Of a stretch of DNA of 64,000 nt, positions 56,951 to 64,000 are shown piece by piece; position 1 is the first letter of the stretch; each line of letters opens with the position of its first letter. The position numbers and the translations under genes were made by a program. The notes beneath the pieces were generated by a model. That model made no database searches, was not told the DNA's origin, and worked only from the letters and a program-made list of their open reading frames with translations. Source of the stretch: Anoxybacteroides rupiense (lineage in GTDB: Bacteria > Bacillota > Bacilli > Bacillales > Anoxybacillaceae); NCBI RefSeq assembly GCF_014196195.1, contig NZ_JACIDF010000002.1:124001-188000 (forward strand), given 5' to 3'.

Positions 56951-57745
56951 TTATTTACAAAAAATATGCTTACCGATTTTTTTAATTTGAGGTCGACTCC
57001 ATATCCATCCGTTTGTTGCTGTATCCGGATTAAAATAGTAGATCGCTCCACTGCTTGGATCCCAGCCGTTAATAGCATCCAGCACCGCTTTTTTAGCTGT
57101 CTCATTTGGTGTCAGCCAAATTTGCCCGTCGGTAACCGCTGTAAATGCTCCCGGTTGGAAAATGACCCCAGCTACACTGTTAGGGAAAGATGGATGCTCC
57201 AATCTGTTTAAAATAACCGCTGCTACCGCTACTTGACCGACATATGGTTCACCGCGCGCTTCTCCGTATACAGCGTTAGCCATTAATTGAATATCATTTT
57301 GCGAAAAACCTTTTGGCACGTTCGTTGCTGTTGCAGATCCGCCGCTGCTTGCTGTTCCTTGCTGCTTGACCTGCTGGCTTAACGGTATTCCTCCATAATG
57401 TGTAAAGGAATTTCCTTTGCGAATTTGTTCTTTAACAAAGGATTCGTAGTACTTTGACACTTTTACAAGTTTTTGCTTCGTACTTGCACCGACTAGTCCG
57501 TCAATCGGTAACCCATATTCACTTTGGAAATTGCGGACAGCCCAGTATGTACTCCAGCCAAATACTCCGTCAATTTTGCTCTTATAAAAGCCAATATATT
57601 GCAGACGCGCTTGCAGCTCAATGACATCATCTCCCACAGCTCCGCGCTGAATGACCTGATCAGAAAACGCATGTGCCTCTTTCATCGGCCATTCATATGT
57701 CGATAAACAAATAACGAGCAAGCATATAATGATTCGCCAGCGCAT
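56951..57745 (-). CDS. sleB: Spore cortex-lytic enzyme SleB
   Basis: Lytic transglycosylase that degrades cortex peptidoglycan during germination. The 264-residue protein has a signal peptide (IIICLLVICLSTYEWPMKEA then HAFS), an N-terminal peptidoglycan-binding domain (GDDVIELQARLQYIGFYKSK, VRNFQSEYGLPIDGLVG) and the C-terminal catalytic domain with the Glu of NAVYGEARGEPYVGQVAVAA, then FTAVTDGQIW. ATG 57745 chosen with GGGGG 10 bases upstream; ATG 57754 abuts that site. First gene of sleB-ypeB; a TGCATA box upstream could belong to a sigma-G promoter but the -10 is unclear. Confidence 0.95.
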   Translation of the reverse strand: MRWRIIICLLVICLSTYEWPMKEAHAFSDQVIQRGAVGDDVIELQARLQYIGFYKSKIDGVFGWSTYWAVRNFQSEYGLPIDGLVGASTKQKLVKVSKYYESFVKEQIRKGNSFTHYGGIPLSQQVKQQGTASSGGSATATNVPKGFSQNDIQLMANAVYGEARGEPYVGQVAVAAVILNRLEHPSFPNSVAGVIFQPGAFTAVTDGQIWLTPNETAKKAVLDAINGWDPSSGAIYYFNPDTATNGWIWSRPQIKKIGKHIFCK

Positions 57746-58155
57746 TGTATACATACCCCCTTTAATCGATCTGGCTCTATCCGTATTTTTCACCTAAACT
57801 TCCTTTTTATGCACATAAAGCAATAACGTGGTTTATTTATAAAACACATGTTAATCAATCAGGGAGTTTGAATAAACGGAAGAACCTATTCGATTCTTGG
57901 TCGAAAAGGATCTGTAAACAGCTAAGTTTCATCTATGAAGAATTAGAGGGTTGAACGTACGATTCAAAAACAAAATCCCACTTTTTCGGCGGTCGGAGAT
58001 TACATCTCATATCTTTCCTGAAAATATTTCCACTCATCAACGAGGAACGCTTCCCCCACATAACAGAACATGAGGTTCATCCTTCTAAATGAAAAATTTA
58101 CCATACAATAGACCTAAAAGAATACATTGACAGCTCAAAACAAAAAGGCCAAGCT
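57746..58155. other. 410-base gap between sleB and prsW
   Basis: Holds the sleB leader and promoter at the left and the prsW terminator at the right. No ORF with a ribosome-binding site and no other clear structure seen. Confidence 0.55.
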
Positions 58156-58171
58156 TTAGGCTTGGCCTTTT
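58142..58171. terminator. Terminator overlapping the prsW stop codon
   Basis: AAAGGCCAAGC/GCTTGGCCTTT, 11-bp stem with a 5-base loop and a TTTTTG tail on the minus strand. The loop contains the prsW TAA, so the last four sense codons form the 5' arm. Confidence 0.88.
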
Positions 58172-58830
58172 ACAGAAGGAATGACCGCTTCTGCATACAT
58201 TCCTTTCGCTTGTTTGACTTTTCTCAGTGCCATCCACCACATCGCAAGCATAAAAGGAACCATGTAATAGCCCCATTTTTCTTGTGTGAATAAAATAAAA
58301 TCGTATGTGCCATGCAAAAGAAAGGGCAGCAAAAAGGAAAGGGCTAAGTGCAAATATCTTTTTCCTTGAAATTTCGCTTTTCCTAAGTAAAATCCCATCA
58401 TTACGGCAAACAATGCGTGGCTGGATACAGGGAGCAACGCTCTAGTAACAGCAAACTCTACACCGTTAGCAAGCAAATATAAAATATTTTCAAGCGTCGC
58501 AAAGCCGAGCGACACACTGGCGCTGTAAACAATCCCATCATATGGTTCATCAAACTCTTCATGGTCAAAAATAAAAAAATAGACGATAAACCATTTTACA
58601 AATTCTTCAAGTAATCCGGAAGATAAAAACGCTTGTATCCACTTTTCAGACGCAATTCCTTCTAGCCGCAAAACATGCTGAATAAACATAATCGGAAAAA
58701 CGAGAATGGCGCCAAATAAAAAAGTTCGCAATACAAGAGAAAGCGGCTCAGTCTCATATTCATCTTTTAAATAAAAATAGCTGAGCAGCGCCACACCCGG
58801 GGCGATGCCGGCAGAAATAATTGCAAACAT
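58156..58830 (-). CDS. prsW: PrsW-type intramembrane protease
   Basis: Membrane metalloprotease-like protein; in B. subtilis it starts the degradation of anti-sigma factor RsiW, releasing sigma-W. The 224-residue protein has about seven membrane helices and the family motifs SSGLLEEFVKWFIVYFF (EExxK, about 95), the conserved His in LLPVSSHALFAVMMGFYLGK and LLHGTYDFILF. GAGG 7 bases before ATG. No sigW or rsiW gene is visible here, so the substrate link is inferred from the family. Confidence 0.92.
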   Translation of the reverse strand: MFAIISAGIAPGVALLSYFYLKDEYETEPLSLVLRTFLFGAILVFPIMFIQHVLRLEGIASEKWIQAFLSSGLLEEFVKWFIVYFFIFDHEEFDEPYDGIVYSASVSLGFATLENILYLLANGVEFAVTRALLPVSSHALFAVMMGFYLGKAKFQGKRYLHLALSFLLPFLLHGTYDFILFTQEKWGYYMVPFMLAMWWMALRKVKQAKGMYAEAVIPSVKGQA

Positions 58831-58957
58831 AACAAATCCTCGTTTCCATCTATTTATTTATAATGGTAACATAAGATAATCATGATTGGGAACCATATTT
58901 CGTTTGATCGCCCGGAACAAGCGAACCTCTAATTTGGGTCAAAAAGGAGCGAACAAA

Positions 58958-59161
58958 ATGAGGAAACCAGCAAAAAAGAAAACATTTACTGTTGCTGAAA
59001 ACGAAACAATTGAACAGTGCTTAGAACGGATGAATCAGGAAGGATATAAGCCCGTCCGCCGAATCGAAGAGCCGATTTTTTGCGAGGTAAAAAAAGATGG
59101 ACATACGATTGTGGAGCCGTGCGGCAGGCGTATCGTATTTGAAGGCGTATGGAAAGAATAG
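58958..59161 (+). CDS. NETI motif-containing protein
   Basis: A 67-residue, charged cytoplasmic protein beginning MRKPAKKKTFTVAENETIEQ, with the NETI motif at residues 15-18, then LERMNQEGYKPVRRIEEPIF and PCGRRIVFEGV. NETI-family proteins are small Bacillaceae proteins of unknown function. ATG 58958 chosen with AAGGAG 8 bases upstream; the ORF's 24 upstream codons include that site. Divergent from prsW; no clear terminator after it. Confidence 0.82.
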   Translation: MRKPAKKKTFTVAENETIEQCLERMNQEGYKPVRRIEEPIFCEVKKDGHTIVEPCGRRIVFEGVWKE

Positions 59162-59407
59162 AGCCGGTGCTCTGTCAGCCAACCGCTCGCTCATGCGCTT
59201 CTTCGTTTCATACATCGCATTTTTATTGGTAAGGGTTGCATCGTGAGCGCCCTATACATCGTTTTGGCATCATGCAAATGAAACGAACCATCTTGCAAAA
59301 TGAAAGCGTCGGAGGCAGGGCCGTCCATAGACTTGCCTCCGACGCACGAACATGAGGTTTCCTTCTTATCAACGGGAATCCAAGAGGAAAAGCGCTCGAT
59401 GTTCATC
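59162..59407. other. Gap between the NETI protein and the SDR gene
   Basis: Contains the SDR terminator (59306-59345). A 71-codon minus-strand frame (59191-59406) runs through that stem and was rejected. Confidence 0.55.
59293..59345 (-). terminator. Terminator after the SDR gene
   Basis: GCGTCGGAGGCA/TGCCTCCGACGC, a perfect 12-bp GC-rich stem with a 16-base loop, followed by TTTCATTTTGC on the minus strand. Confidence 0.75.
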
Positions 59408-60181
59408 CTAAAATCCGTGAATCGTCATCCCTCCGTCAACAAATAACGTTTGTCCCGTTACATAATTTCCTGCATCAGAGGCCAAAAATACAGCCGGTCC
59501 AACCAGCTCTGGCAATTGCCCAATTCGCTTCAGCGGAGTCACAGCTAAAATATCATTTACGTACTCTTGATTTTGAAGCAGCTTTTCCGTTAATGGAGTT
59601 TGAAAGTACCATGGACCAATTGCATTGACTTGAATGCCAAACTTTCCCCACTCGAACGCTAATACTTTTGTCATTTGAATAAGCGCCGCTTTACTGGCAG
59701 CATAAGCGACGCCTGTCCGAAGAGCCACATGACCGGCCACAGAGGCAATATTAATAATTTTGCCGCCCGTTCCCTGCTTTTTCATCACCGCACCAACCTC
59801 TTGAGACATCATGAATGCTGATTTCAAATTCGTATTCATAATGGTTTCCCATTCAGCATCAGTGACTTCTAAAGCAGCCGTTCGGATATTCATTCCCGCG
59901 TTATTAACTAAAATATCAACTTTTCCGGCTTGCTTTATTACCTCCGCTACCGCATTTTTAACAGCTTCTCGATCCGTTATATCCGTTGGAATGATATATG
60001 CTCGTCGATCCAGCTGCTCAATGCTTCTAGCTGTTTCTTCAAGCTGCTCTACTGTGCGCGATAAAATCGCTACATTCGCACCAGCTTCAGCAAAACCGAT
60101 CGCAATCGCTTTTCCAATTCCCCTTCCCGCACCAGTGACAATAGCAATTTTCCCATCTAAACGAAATGAAGGCAAAAACAT
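59408..60181 (-). CDS. Short-chain dehydrogenase/reductase (SDR), substrate unknown
   Basis: A 257-residue classical SDR: cofactor loop TGAGRGIGKAIAIGFAEAGA (TGxxxGIG, about 17-36), NNAGMNI (NNAG, about 91), catalytic Ser in INIASVAGHVA (about 146) and YAASK (about 160), ending GQTLFVDGGMTIHGF. It resembles gluconate 5-dehydrogenase or FabG-like 2-dehydro sugar reductases, but the substrate cannot be read from sequence. AAGGAGG 7 bases before ATG. It stands alone between two terminators with a large hairpin in its leader. Not part of the B. subtilis order here. Confidence 0.9.
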   Translation of the reverse strand: MFLPSFRLDGKIAIVTGAGRGIGKAIAIGFAEAGANVAILSRTVEQLEETARSIEQLDRRAYIIPTDITDREAVKNAVAEVIKQAGKVDILVNNAGMNIRTAALEVTDAEWETIMNTNLKSAFMMSQEVGAVMKKQGTGGKIINIASVAGHVALRTGVAYAASKAALIQMTKVLAFEWGKFGIQVNAIGPWYFQTPLTEKLLQNQEYVNDILAVTPLKRIGQLPELVGPAVFLASDAGNYVTGQTLFVDGGMTIHGF

Positions 60182-60223
60182 CGATATTCCTCCTTAATTT
60201 TTCTTCATTTTTGACATTTTGAA

Positions 60224-60262
60224 CACTCCCTCATCTACGCTTTACCTTAGAGATGAGGGGTG
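60224..60262 (-). promoter_or_regulatory. Large hairpin in the SDR leader
   Basis: CAC-CCCTCATCT pairs with AGATGAGGG-a-GTG: 12 pairs with one bulged A and a 14-base loop. On the minus strand GTTCAAAATG follows, not a T-run. It lies about 45 bases upstream of the SDR start and could be an operator or an mRNA-stability structure. Confidence 0.4.
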
Positions 60263-60384
60263 CTTATTTAATATGTTAAAGCTGTTTTAAGAGATTTCAA
60301 ACTGTCAGCTACTCCGACTATTTAGAGCTTTTTTATCCTTTGACGTTCTTATGTCTAGTAAAAAAAGCTCTTTAGCAATGTATA

Positions 60385-60428
60385 GAAAAAAACCTGAAAA
60401 GCTTGCTCAACGCTTTTCAGGTTTTTGC
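60385..60428. terminator. Terminator after the RND exporter gene
   Basis: AAACCTGAAAAGC/GCTTTTCAGGTTT, a perfect 13-bp stem with a 9-base loop and A/T runs on both sides; immediately downstream of the exporter stop. Confidence 0.92.
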
Positions 60429-60431
60429 TTG

Positions 60432-63400
60432 TCATTCCTCAACCGTAGTTTTTCTTCTAAATTTGCTTAACACTTCATAGACGATCGGAACGATAATCAG
60501 AGTCAACAATGTCGAGCTGGTCAAACCGCCAATGACAGTTAGGCCAAGCCCTCGAGAAATCATGCCTCCATCTCCTTCATACCCTAATGCGAGAGGGAGC
60601 AATGCCCCAACGGTCGCCAGCGCCGTCATTAAAATCGGCCGGAGACGCGTTGCTCCCGCTTCAATGAGCGCATCTCTTGTAGAGAGCCCTTCACGCTCTT
60701 TATGAATGACGCGGTCAATTAACACAATCGCATTCGTTACAACAATTCCAATGAGCATGAGTGCGCCGATCAAAGCCGAAACGCTCAACGTTTCTCCCCC
60801 AAGCCATAGCGCCACAAATCCGCCGATAACGGTAAATGGAAGCGAGAAAAGAATAGCAAAAGGCGCCAGCCCTTGACTGAACGTAACCACTAGCACAAAG
60901 TAGACCACAGCAATAGCTGCAAGCATGGCCAATCCCAATTGTGAAAACGACTCATTGATTTGTTCAGTCACTCCGCCTGTTTCAATGTTGACACCAGGCG
61001 GCAATTTTAAATCATCGATTTTCTTTTGAATGCTTTCGTTGACTTGGCTAACGTCATTCGTCGTAATTTCCCCGCTGACTGAAACGGTAAATTTCCCTCC
61101 GCGTCTCGTAATGGTATTGGATGTCTCGCCTTCTTTGACCGTCGCTACCTCTCCAATTTGCACATTCATGCCGAGAGGGGACTGGATCGTTTTCTTTTTC
61201 ATCTCATCAATTGAAGCAAAAGTCTCTTCTTCTCCTTCAATATAAACTTTAATATCTTGACCGTCTTTTTGAATGGTCGTTAGAACAGGCCGTTCATGCT
61301 GTTGGCTCAATGCCATCGCAATTTGTCCAGCCGTCAAACCGAGTTTACTCATCTTTTCTTGATCAACAACCAATGTGTACTCATCATATGTCTTCGATAA
61401 ACTTGATTCCACATTTTTTAGATTGGATTCATCTTCCAAGATGTTTTGTACCTTTTGAGCGACAGGCTCAATCTCTTCCATTGAGTCGCCAAATACATAC
61501 AATGTATACTCATTGCTTGACGCCATCATATCAATGGTGCCCCAATCGCCTTTTTCGTGCGTTAATTTACTTAAATCTTTGACTACCTTCTCCTTTTCTT
61601 GTTCAAAATTCGGCGTGTCATCTTCATACATAATAAAGAAAATCGCCTGATTTCGATTTCCGGGATTCATCGGATTTTCGCTGCCGACAGACAATTGAAC
61701 AGTTTTCACATGATCGCGATCAACCAGTAAATCTTCTGCCTGCAACGCGACATCTTTCACTTCTTCAAGCGTTTGTCCTGGATCTGGATTATACGTAACA
61801 ATCATTTGTTTTTCCTGTTCACTCGGTAAAAAGCTTACGCCAATGACAGGAATTAAAAATAAACTGGAGACAAGAAGCAAAATCGCAATCAATGATGTGA
61901 TCCATTTATGATTTAAACACCAATTTAAGATTTTTTTATAGTAAGTAGCCAAAAATCCCGCTTCTTTTTCTTTCTCTTTTTGTTTCGCTCCTTTTCTAAA
62001 TAAGACGTGAGCCAATGCCGGCACAATTGTAATCGCTACTAAAAGAGACGCTAAAAGCGAGAACACAATCGTAAGAGCAAATGGCATAAATAGCTGTCCA
62101 ACCATGCCTTCAACAAATGCAAGCGGCAAGAAAACCGCAATGGTGACGATGGTTGAGGACATAATCGGAATAAACATTTCTTTCGTCGCTGCAATAATCA
62201 GCTCTTTTCCTTTTAATTGCTCTCCTTTTAATGTCATCCGTCTATAAATATTTTCAATAACGACAATCGAATCGTCGATAACACGGCCGATCGCCATGGT
62301 CATCGCTCCTAGTGTCATCATATTCAACGTGATGTCCATTTCATGTAAAACGATCAAGGCAATTAAGATGGAAAGCGGAATGGACACCACAGAAATCAAC
62401 GTAGAGCGAATGTTGCGCAAAAATAGCAAAATGACCGCAACGGCAAAAATCGAACCGAATAACGCTTTATTTAGCATCGTTGCGACAGATTTTTCAATCG
62501 GTTCGGCTTGATCTAGCGTGGAAACGATGCCAAGTCCTTTATATTCATCTTTAAGCTCATCCAGTTTTTCTTTTACTTCATTTACGACTTCAACGGTATT
62601 CGCATCAGTAGCTTTTACAATTTGCAATCCGATAGCTTCTTTTCCGTTTGTTCTTGATATCGATTCAGCTTTGCCGACGATTTCAATATCAGCAATTTCC
62701 CCCAACTCGACTGTTGGTAATTCCATGTTTTTCTGCGAGAGTGCTTGATTTGGCGCTGCGCCATTAGCTCCAGACAAACCGTTTGGCATCTGGTTCATTT
62801 GCGCCCCTCCGGCTTGCTCTCCTTGTGACGCCCCTGTGACAGGGATTTTCAGCTTTTTCAAATCCTCAATGGTCGTAATATTTCCATCAACGACCACAGA
62901 CTTTTCCGTGTCTTTAAATGTATAAAGACCTAATGGCGCACGAAGATCTGCACCTTGAATATAATTTTTAATGGTTTCTTCATTAAGCCCAAGCTCTTTT
63001 AATTTGTCCTGATGAAAAACAATCCGTCCTTCTTCCACTTGTTGGCCAGAAGTGACAATGCTTTCTACTCCATCTATTCCTTTCAATTCTGGAACAATGA
63101 TTTTTTCCACCAGTTCTGTTAATTCAGGAAGTGTTTTTCCTTCATCAAAAAAACTGACTGTATAAACAGGAAAAGCATTAATACTAAATCTTGCAATTTT
63201 AGGCTCTCCGACTCCGTCAGGAAGCTCCACTTGTTTGAGTGCCTTTTCAACTTCCTCTTCCGCTCGCTCCATATCTTTTTCAAATTTATATTCGATTTGA
63301 ATGGAAGAAGCATTTTCAAACGAATTAGAGCTGACGATTTCCACGCCATTCAAATTACGAACAGCTTCTTCAATCGGAACCGTCACTTTTTCTTGTACTT

Positions 63401-63578
63401 CCTCAGGTGTTGCGCCTGGATACGTAGTCGTAACACTTATAATGGGAGTATTTATGTCTGGAATCGTTTCCAGCTTCATATTAAACCCAGAAAATAGGCC
63501 AGCAAATATCGCAATAACAGTTAAAATCCAAATGGCCAGTTTATTACGGAGCGAAAATTTAATCATGTTCTCCACCAC
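60432..63578 (-). CDS. swrC: AcrB-type RND exporter, SwrC-like
   Basis: A 1048-residue resistance-nodulation-division transporter driven by the proton gradient. Topology is typical: an N-terminal helix (LAIWILTVIAIFAGLFSGFN), a large periplasm-side loop, a helix bundle including the charged TM4 region GAMTMAIGRVIDDSIVVIEN (Asp pair, about 405), a second loop, and the C-terminal bundle with LMLIGIVVTNAIVLIDRVIH. The first loop carries a Gln/Asn/Gly-rich insert (about 255-290). Very similar to B. subtilis SwrC (YerP), reported for surfactin self-resistance and swarming. GTG 63578 start, AAAGGA 7 bases upstream. Divergent from a tetR gene whose product probably represses it. Confidence 0.92.
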   Translation of the reverse strand: MVENMIKFSLRNKLAIWILTVIAIFAGLFSGFNMKLETIPDINTPIISVTTTYPGATPEEVQEKVTVPIEEAVRNLNGVEIVSSNSFENASSIQIEYKFEKDMERAEEEVEKALKQVELPDGVGEPKIARFSINAFPVYTVSFFDEGKTLPELTELVEKIIVPELKGIDGVESIVTSGQQVEEGRIVFHQDKLKELGLNEETIKNYIQGADLRAPLGLYTFKDTEKSVVVDGNITTIEDLKKLKIPVTGASQGEQAGGAQMNQMPNGLSGANGAAPNQALSQKNMELPTVELGEIADIEIVGKAESISRTNGKEAIGLQIVKATDANTVEVVNEVKEKLDELKDEYKGLGIVSTLDQAEPIEKSVATMLNKALFGSIFAVAVILLFLRNIRSTLISVVSIPLSILIALIVLHEMDITLNMMTLGAMTMAIGRVIDDSIVVIENIYRRMTLKGEQLKGKELIIAATKEMFIPIMSSTIVTIAVFLPLAFVEGMVGQLFMPFALTIVFSLLASLLVAITIVPALAHVLFRKGAKQKEKEKEAGFLATYYKKILNWCLNHKWITSLIAILLLVSSLFLIPVIGVSFLPSEQEKQMIVTYNPDPGQTLEEVKDVALQAEDLLVDRDHVKTVQLSVGSENPMNPGNRNQAIFFIMYEDDTPNFEQEKEKVVKDLSKLTHEKGDWGTIDMMASSNEYTLYVFGDSMEEIEPVAQKVQNILEDESNLKNVESSLSKTYDEYTLVVDQEKMSKLGLTAGQIAMALSQQHERPVLTTIQKDGQDIKVYIEGEEETFASIDEMKKKTIQSPLGMNVQIGEVATVKEGETSNTITRRGGKFTVSVSGEITTNDVSQVNESIQKKIDDLKLPPGVNIETGGVTEQINESFSQLGLAMLAAIAVVYFVLVVTFSQGLAPFAILFSLPFTVIGGFVALWLGGETLSVSALIGALMLIGIVVTNAIVLIDRVIHKEREGLSTRDALIEAGATRLRPILMTALATVGALLPLALGYEGDGGMISRGLGLTVIGGLTSSTLLTLIIVPIVYEVLSKFRRKTTVEE

Positions 63579-63637
63579 GTTCCATTCCTTTCATGCAGAT
63601 TTGACAATTTTGATTTTTTTATCCATACTGATAGAGA

Positions 63638-63683
63638 GTTGACTACATAGTCATTATAATTGACCGGTTAACTACAAGTCAAC
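63638..63683. promoter_or_regulatory. Exporter promoter with nested operator palindromes
   Basis: On the minus strand TTGACT (63677-63682) and TATAAT (63653-63658) are spaced 18 bases. Three palindromes overlap it: TGACT-ACAT-AGTCA (63640-63653) next to the -10, TTGACCGGTTAA (63660-63671) in the spacer, and outer arms GTTGACT (63638-63644) and AGTCAAC (63677-63683) centred at 63660.5. A TetR dimer or dimer pair bound here would block the exporter and perhaps its own gene. Confidence 0.75.
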
Positions 63684-63726
63684 GAAATGAATGGCATTTT
63701 TCCGACAATCAATAAGGGGTGTTTCT

Positions 63727-64000
63727 GTGAAAGAAAAAGAACGCTTAATTATTGAAGCTGCAATGAAATTATTTGCCCGCAAAGGTGTATCTTCCACCTC
63801 CATCCAAGATATTACCAATGCATGCGGCATTCCGAAAGGCTCCTTTTATTTTTATTTCAAATCAAAAGACGAGTTGTTAATTAAATTATTGGAACAGTTT
63901 TTTAATCATTTAAAGGAAAAAACAAAGCAAATCGAGACCGTTTATGATGATCCCAAAAAACGTTTTATGAAACAACTGTCGGTTCAATTGAAAGAAATTT
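63727..64000 (+). CDS. TetR-family transcriptional regulator, partial (C-terminus outside window)
   Basis: The first 91 residues are visible. The N-terminal helix-turn-helix is intact: IIEAAMKLFARKGVSSTSIQ, DITNACGIPKGSFYFYFKSK, then DELLIKLLEQFF. The ligand-binding domain is cut by the window edge. GTG start with AAGGGG 7 bases upstream. It is divergent from the exporter gene with a 148-base gap carrying nested palindromes, the usual layout of a local repressor of an efflux pump. The inducing ligand is unknown. Confidence 0.92.
   Translation, partial: MKEKERLIIEAAMKLFARKGVSSTSIQDITNACGIPKGSFYFYFKSKDELLIKLLEQFFNHLKEKTKQIETVYDDPKKRFMKQLSVQLKEI

Noticed and set aside
59191-59406. 71-codon minus-strand frame starting one base after the SDR stop codon
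   Set aside because: It runs through a perfect 12-bp terminator stem, has no ribosome-binding site of its own, and its product resembles nothing known.

Overview
The window is a stretch of core chromosome from a thermophilic Bacillaceae, most likely Geobacillus or Parageobacillus. HepT and TRAP resemble the Geobacillus stearothermophilus proteins as I remember them, and the base composition looks moderate rather than GC-rich, which would fit Parageobacillus better; neither was computed. Gene order from ypoC to sleB-prsW follows Bacillus subtilis almost gene by gene. Nearly everything is on the minus strand, so transcription runs from high to low coordinates. The plus-strand genes are few: ypjC, ypzI, a NETI-motif protein and a TetR regulator cut by the right edge.

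Layout from left to right. 1-8.9 kb: ypoC (partial), nth, dnaD, asnS, aspB, ypmB, ypmA, dinG (DNA repair, replication initiation, Asn-tRNA charging). 9.1-17 kb: panDCB (pantothenate), birA, cca, bshA, bshB1 (bacillithiol), mgsA, dapB, ypjD. 17-24.4 kb: ypjC, ypjB, ypjA, then the menaquinol:cytochrome c reductase qcrABC with ypiF, then ypiB and ypiA. 24.4-38.2 kb: an amidohydrolase-like protein without a visible metal site, then the aromatic supraoperon aroC-aroB-aroH-trpEDCFBA-hisC-tyrA-aroA. 38.3-43.8 kb: cheR, ndk, hepT-menG-hepS (menaquinone), mtrB (TRAP), folE, hbs. 44.2-54.8 kb: spoIVA, yphF, yphE, gpsA, der, yphA, ypzI, fni, an S1-domain protein, plsC, cmk, ypfB. 54.8-59.2 kb: a PilZ flagellar-brake protein, ypeB-sleB (spore cortex lysis), prsW, NETI protein. 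59.4-64 kb: a short-chain dehydrogenase and an AcrB-type exporter close to SwrC, divergent from the tetR gene. This last block is the least tied to the B. subtilis order.

The parts cooperate in several ways. The shikimate and tryptophan genes form one transcriptional block with an internal trp promoter. The RNA-binding regulator TRAP is encoded 7 kb upstream in the transcription direction, and its 11-triplet target, antiterminator and attenuator can be read in the trpE leader. HepS/HepT and MenG make menaquinone, which the Qcr complex oxidises. No trpG is present, as in B. subtilis.

I found no CRISPR array, prophage, complete insertion sequence, rRNA or tRNA gene, and no clearly new multi-gene system. 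The less ordinary signals are all outside coding sequence: a three-copy hairpin repeat, two structured leader-like elements sharing a short word, a riboswitch-like panB leader, and the nested palindromes around the exporter promoter. Start codons were chosen from Shine-Dalgarno spacing and remembered family lengths; no database or folding program was used.
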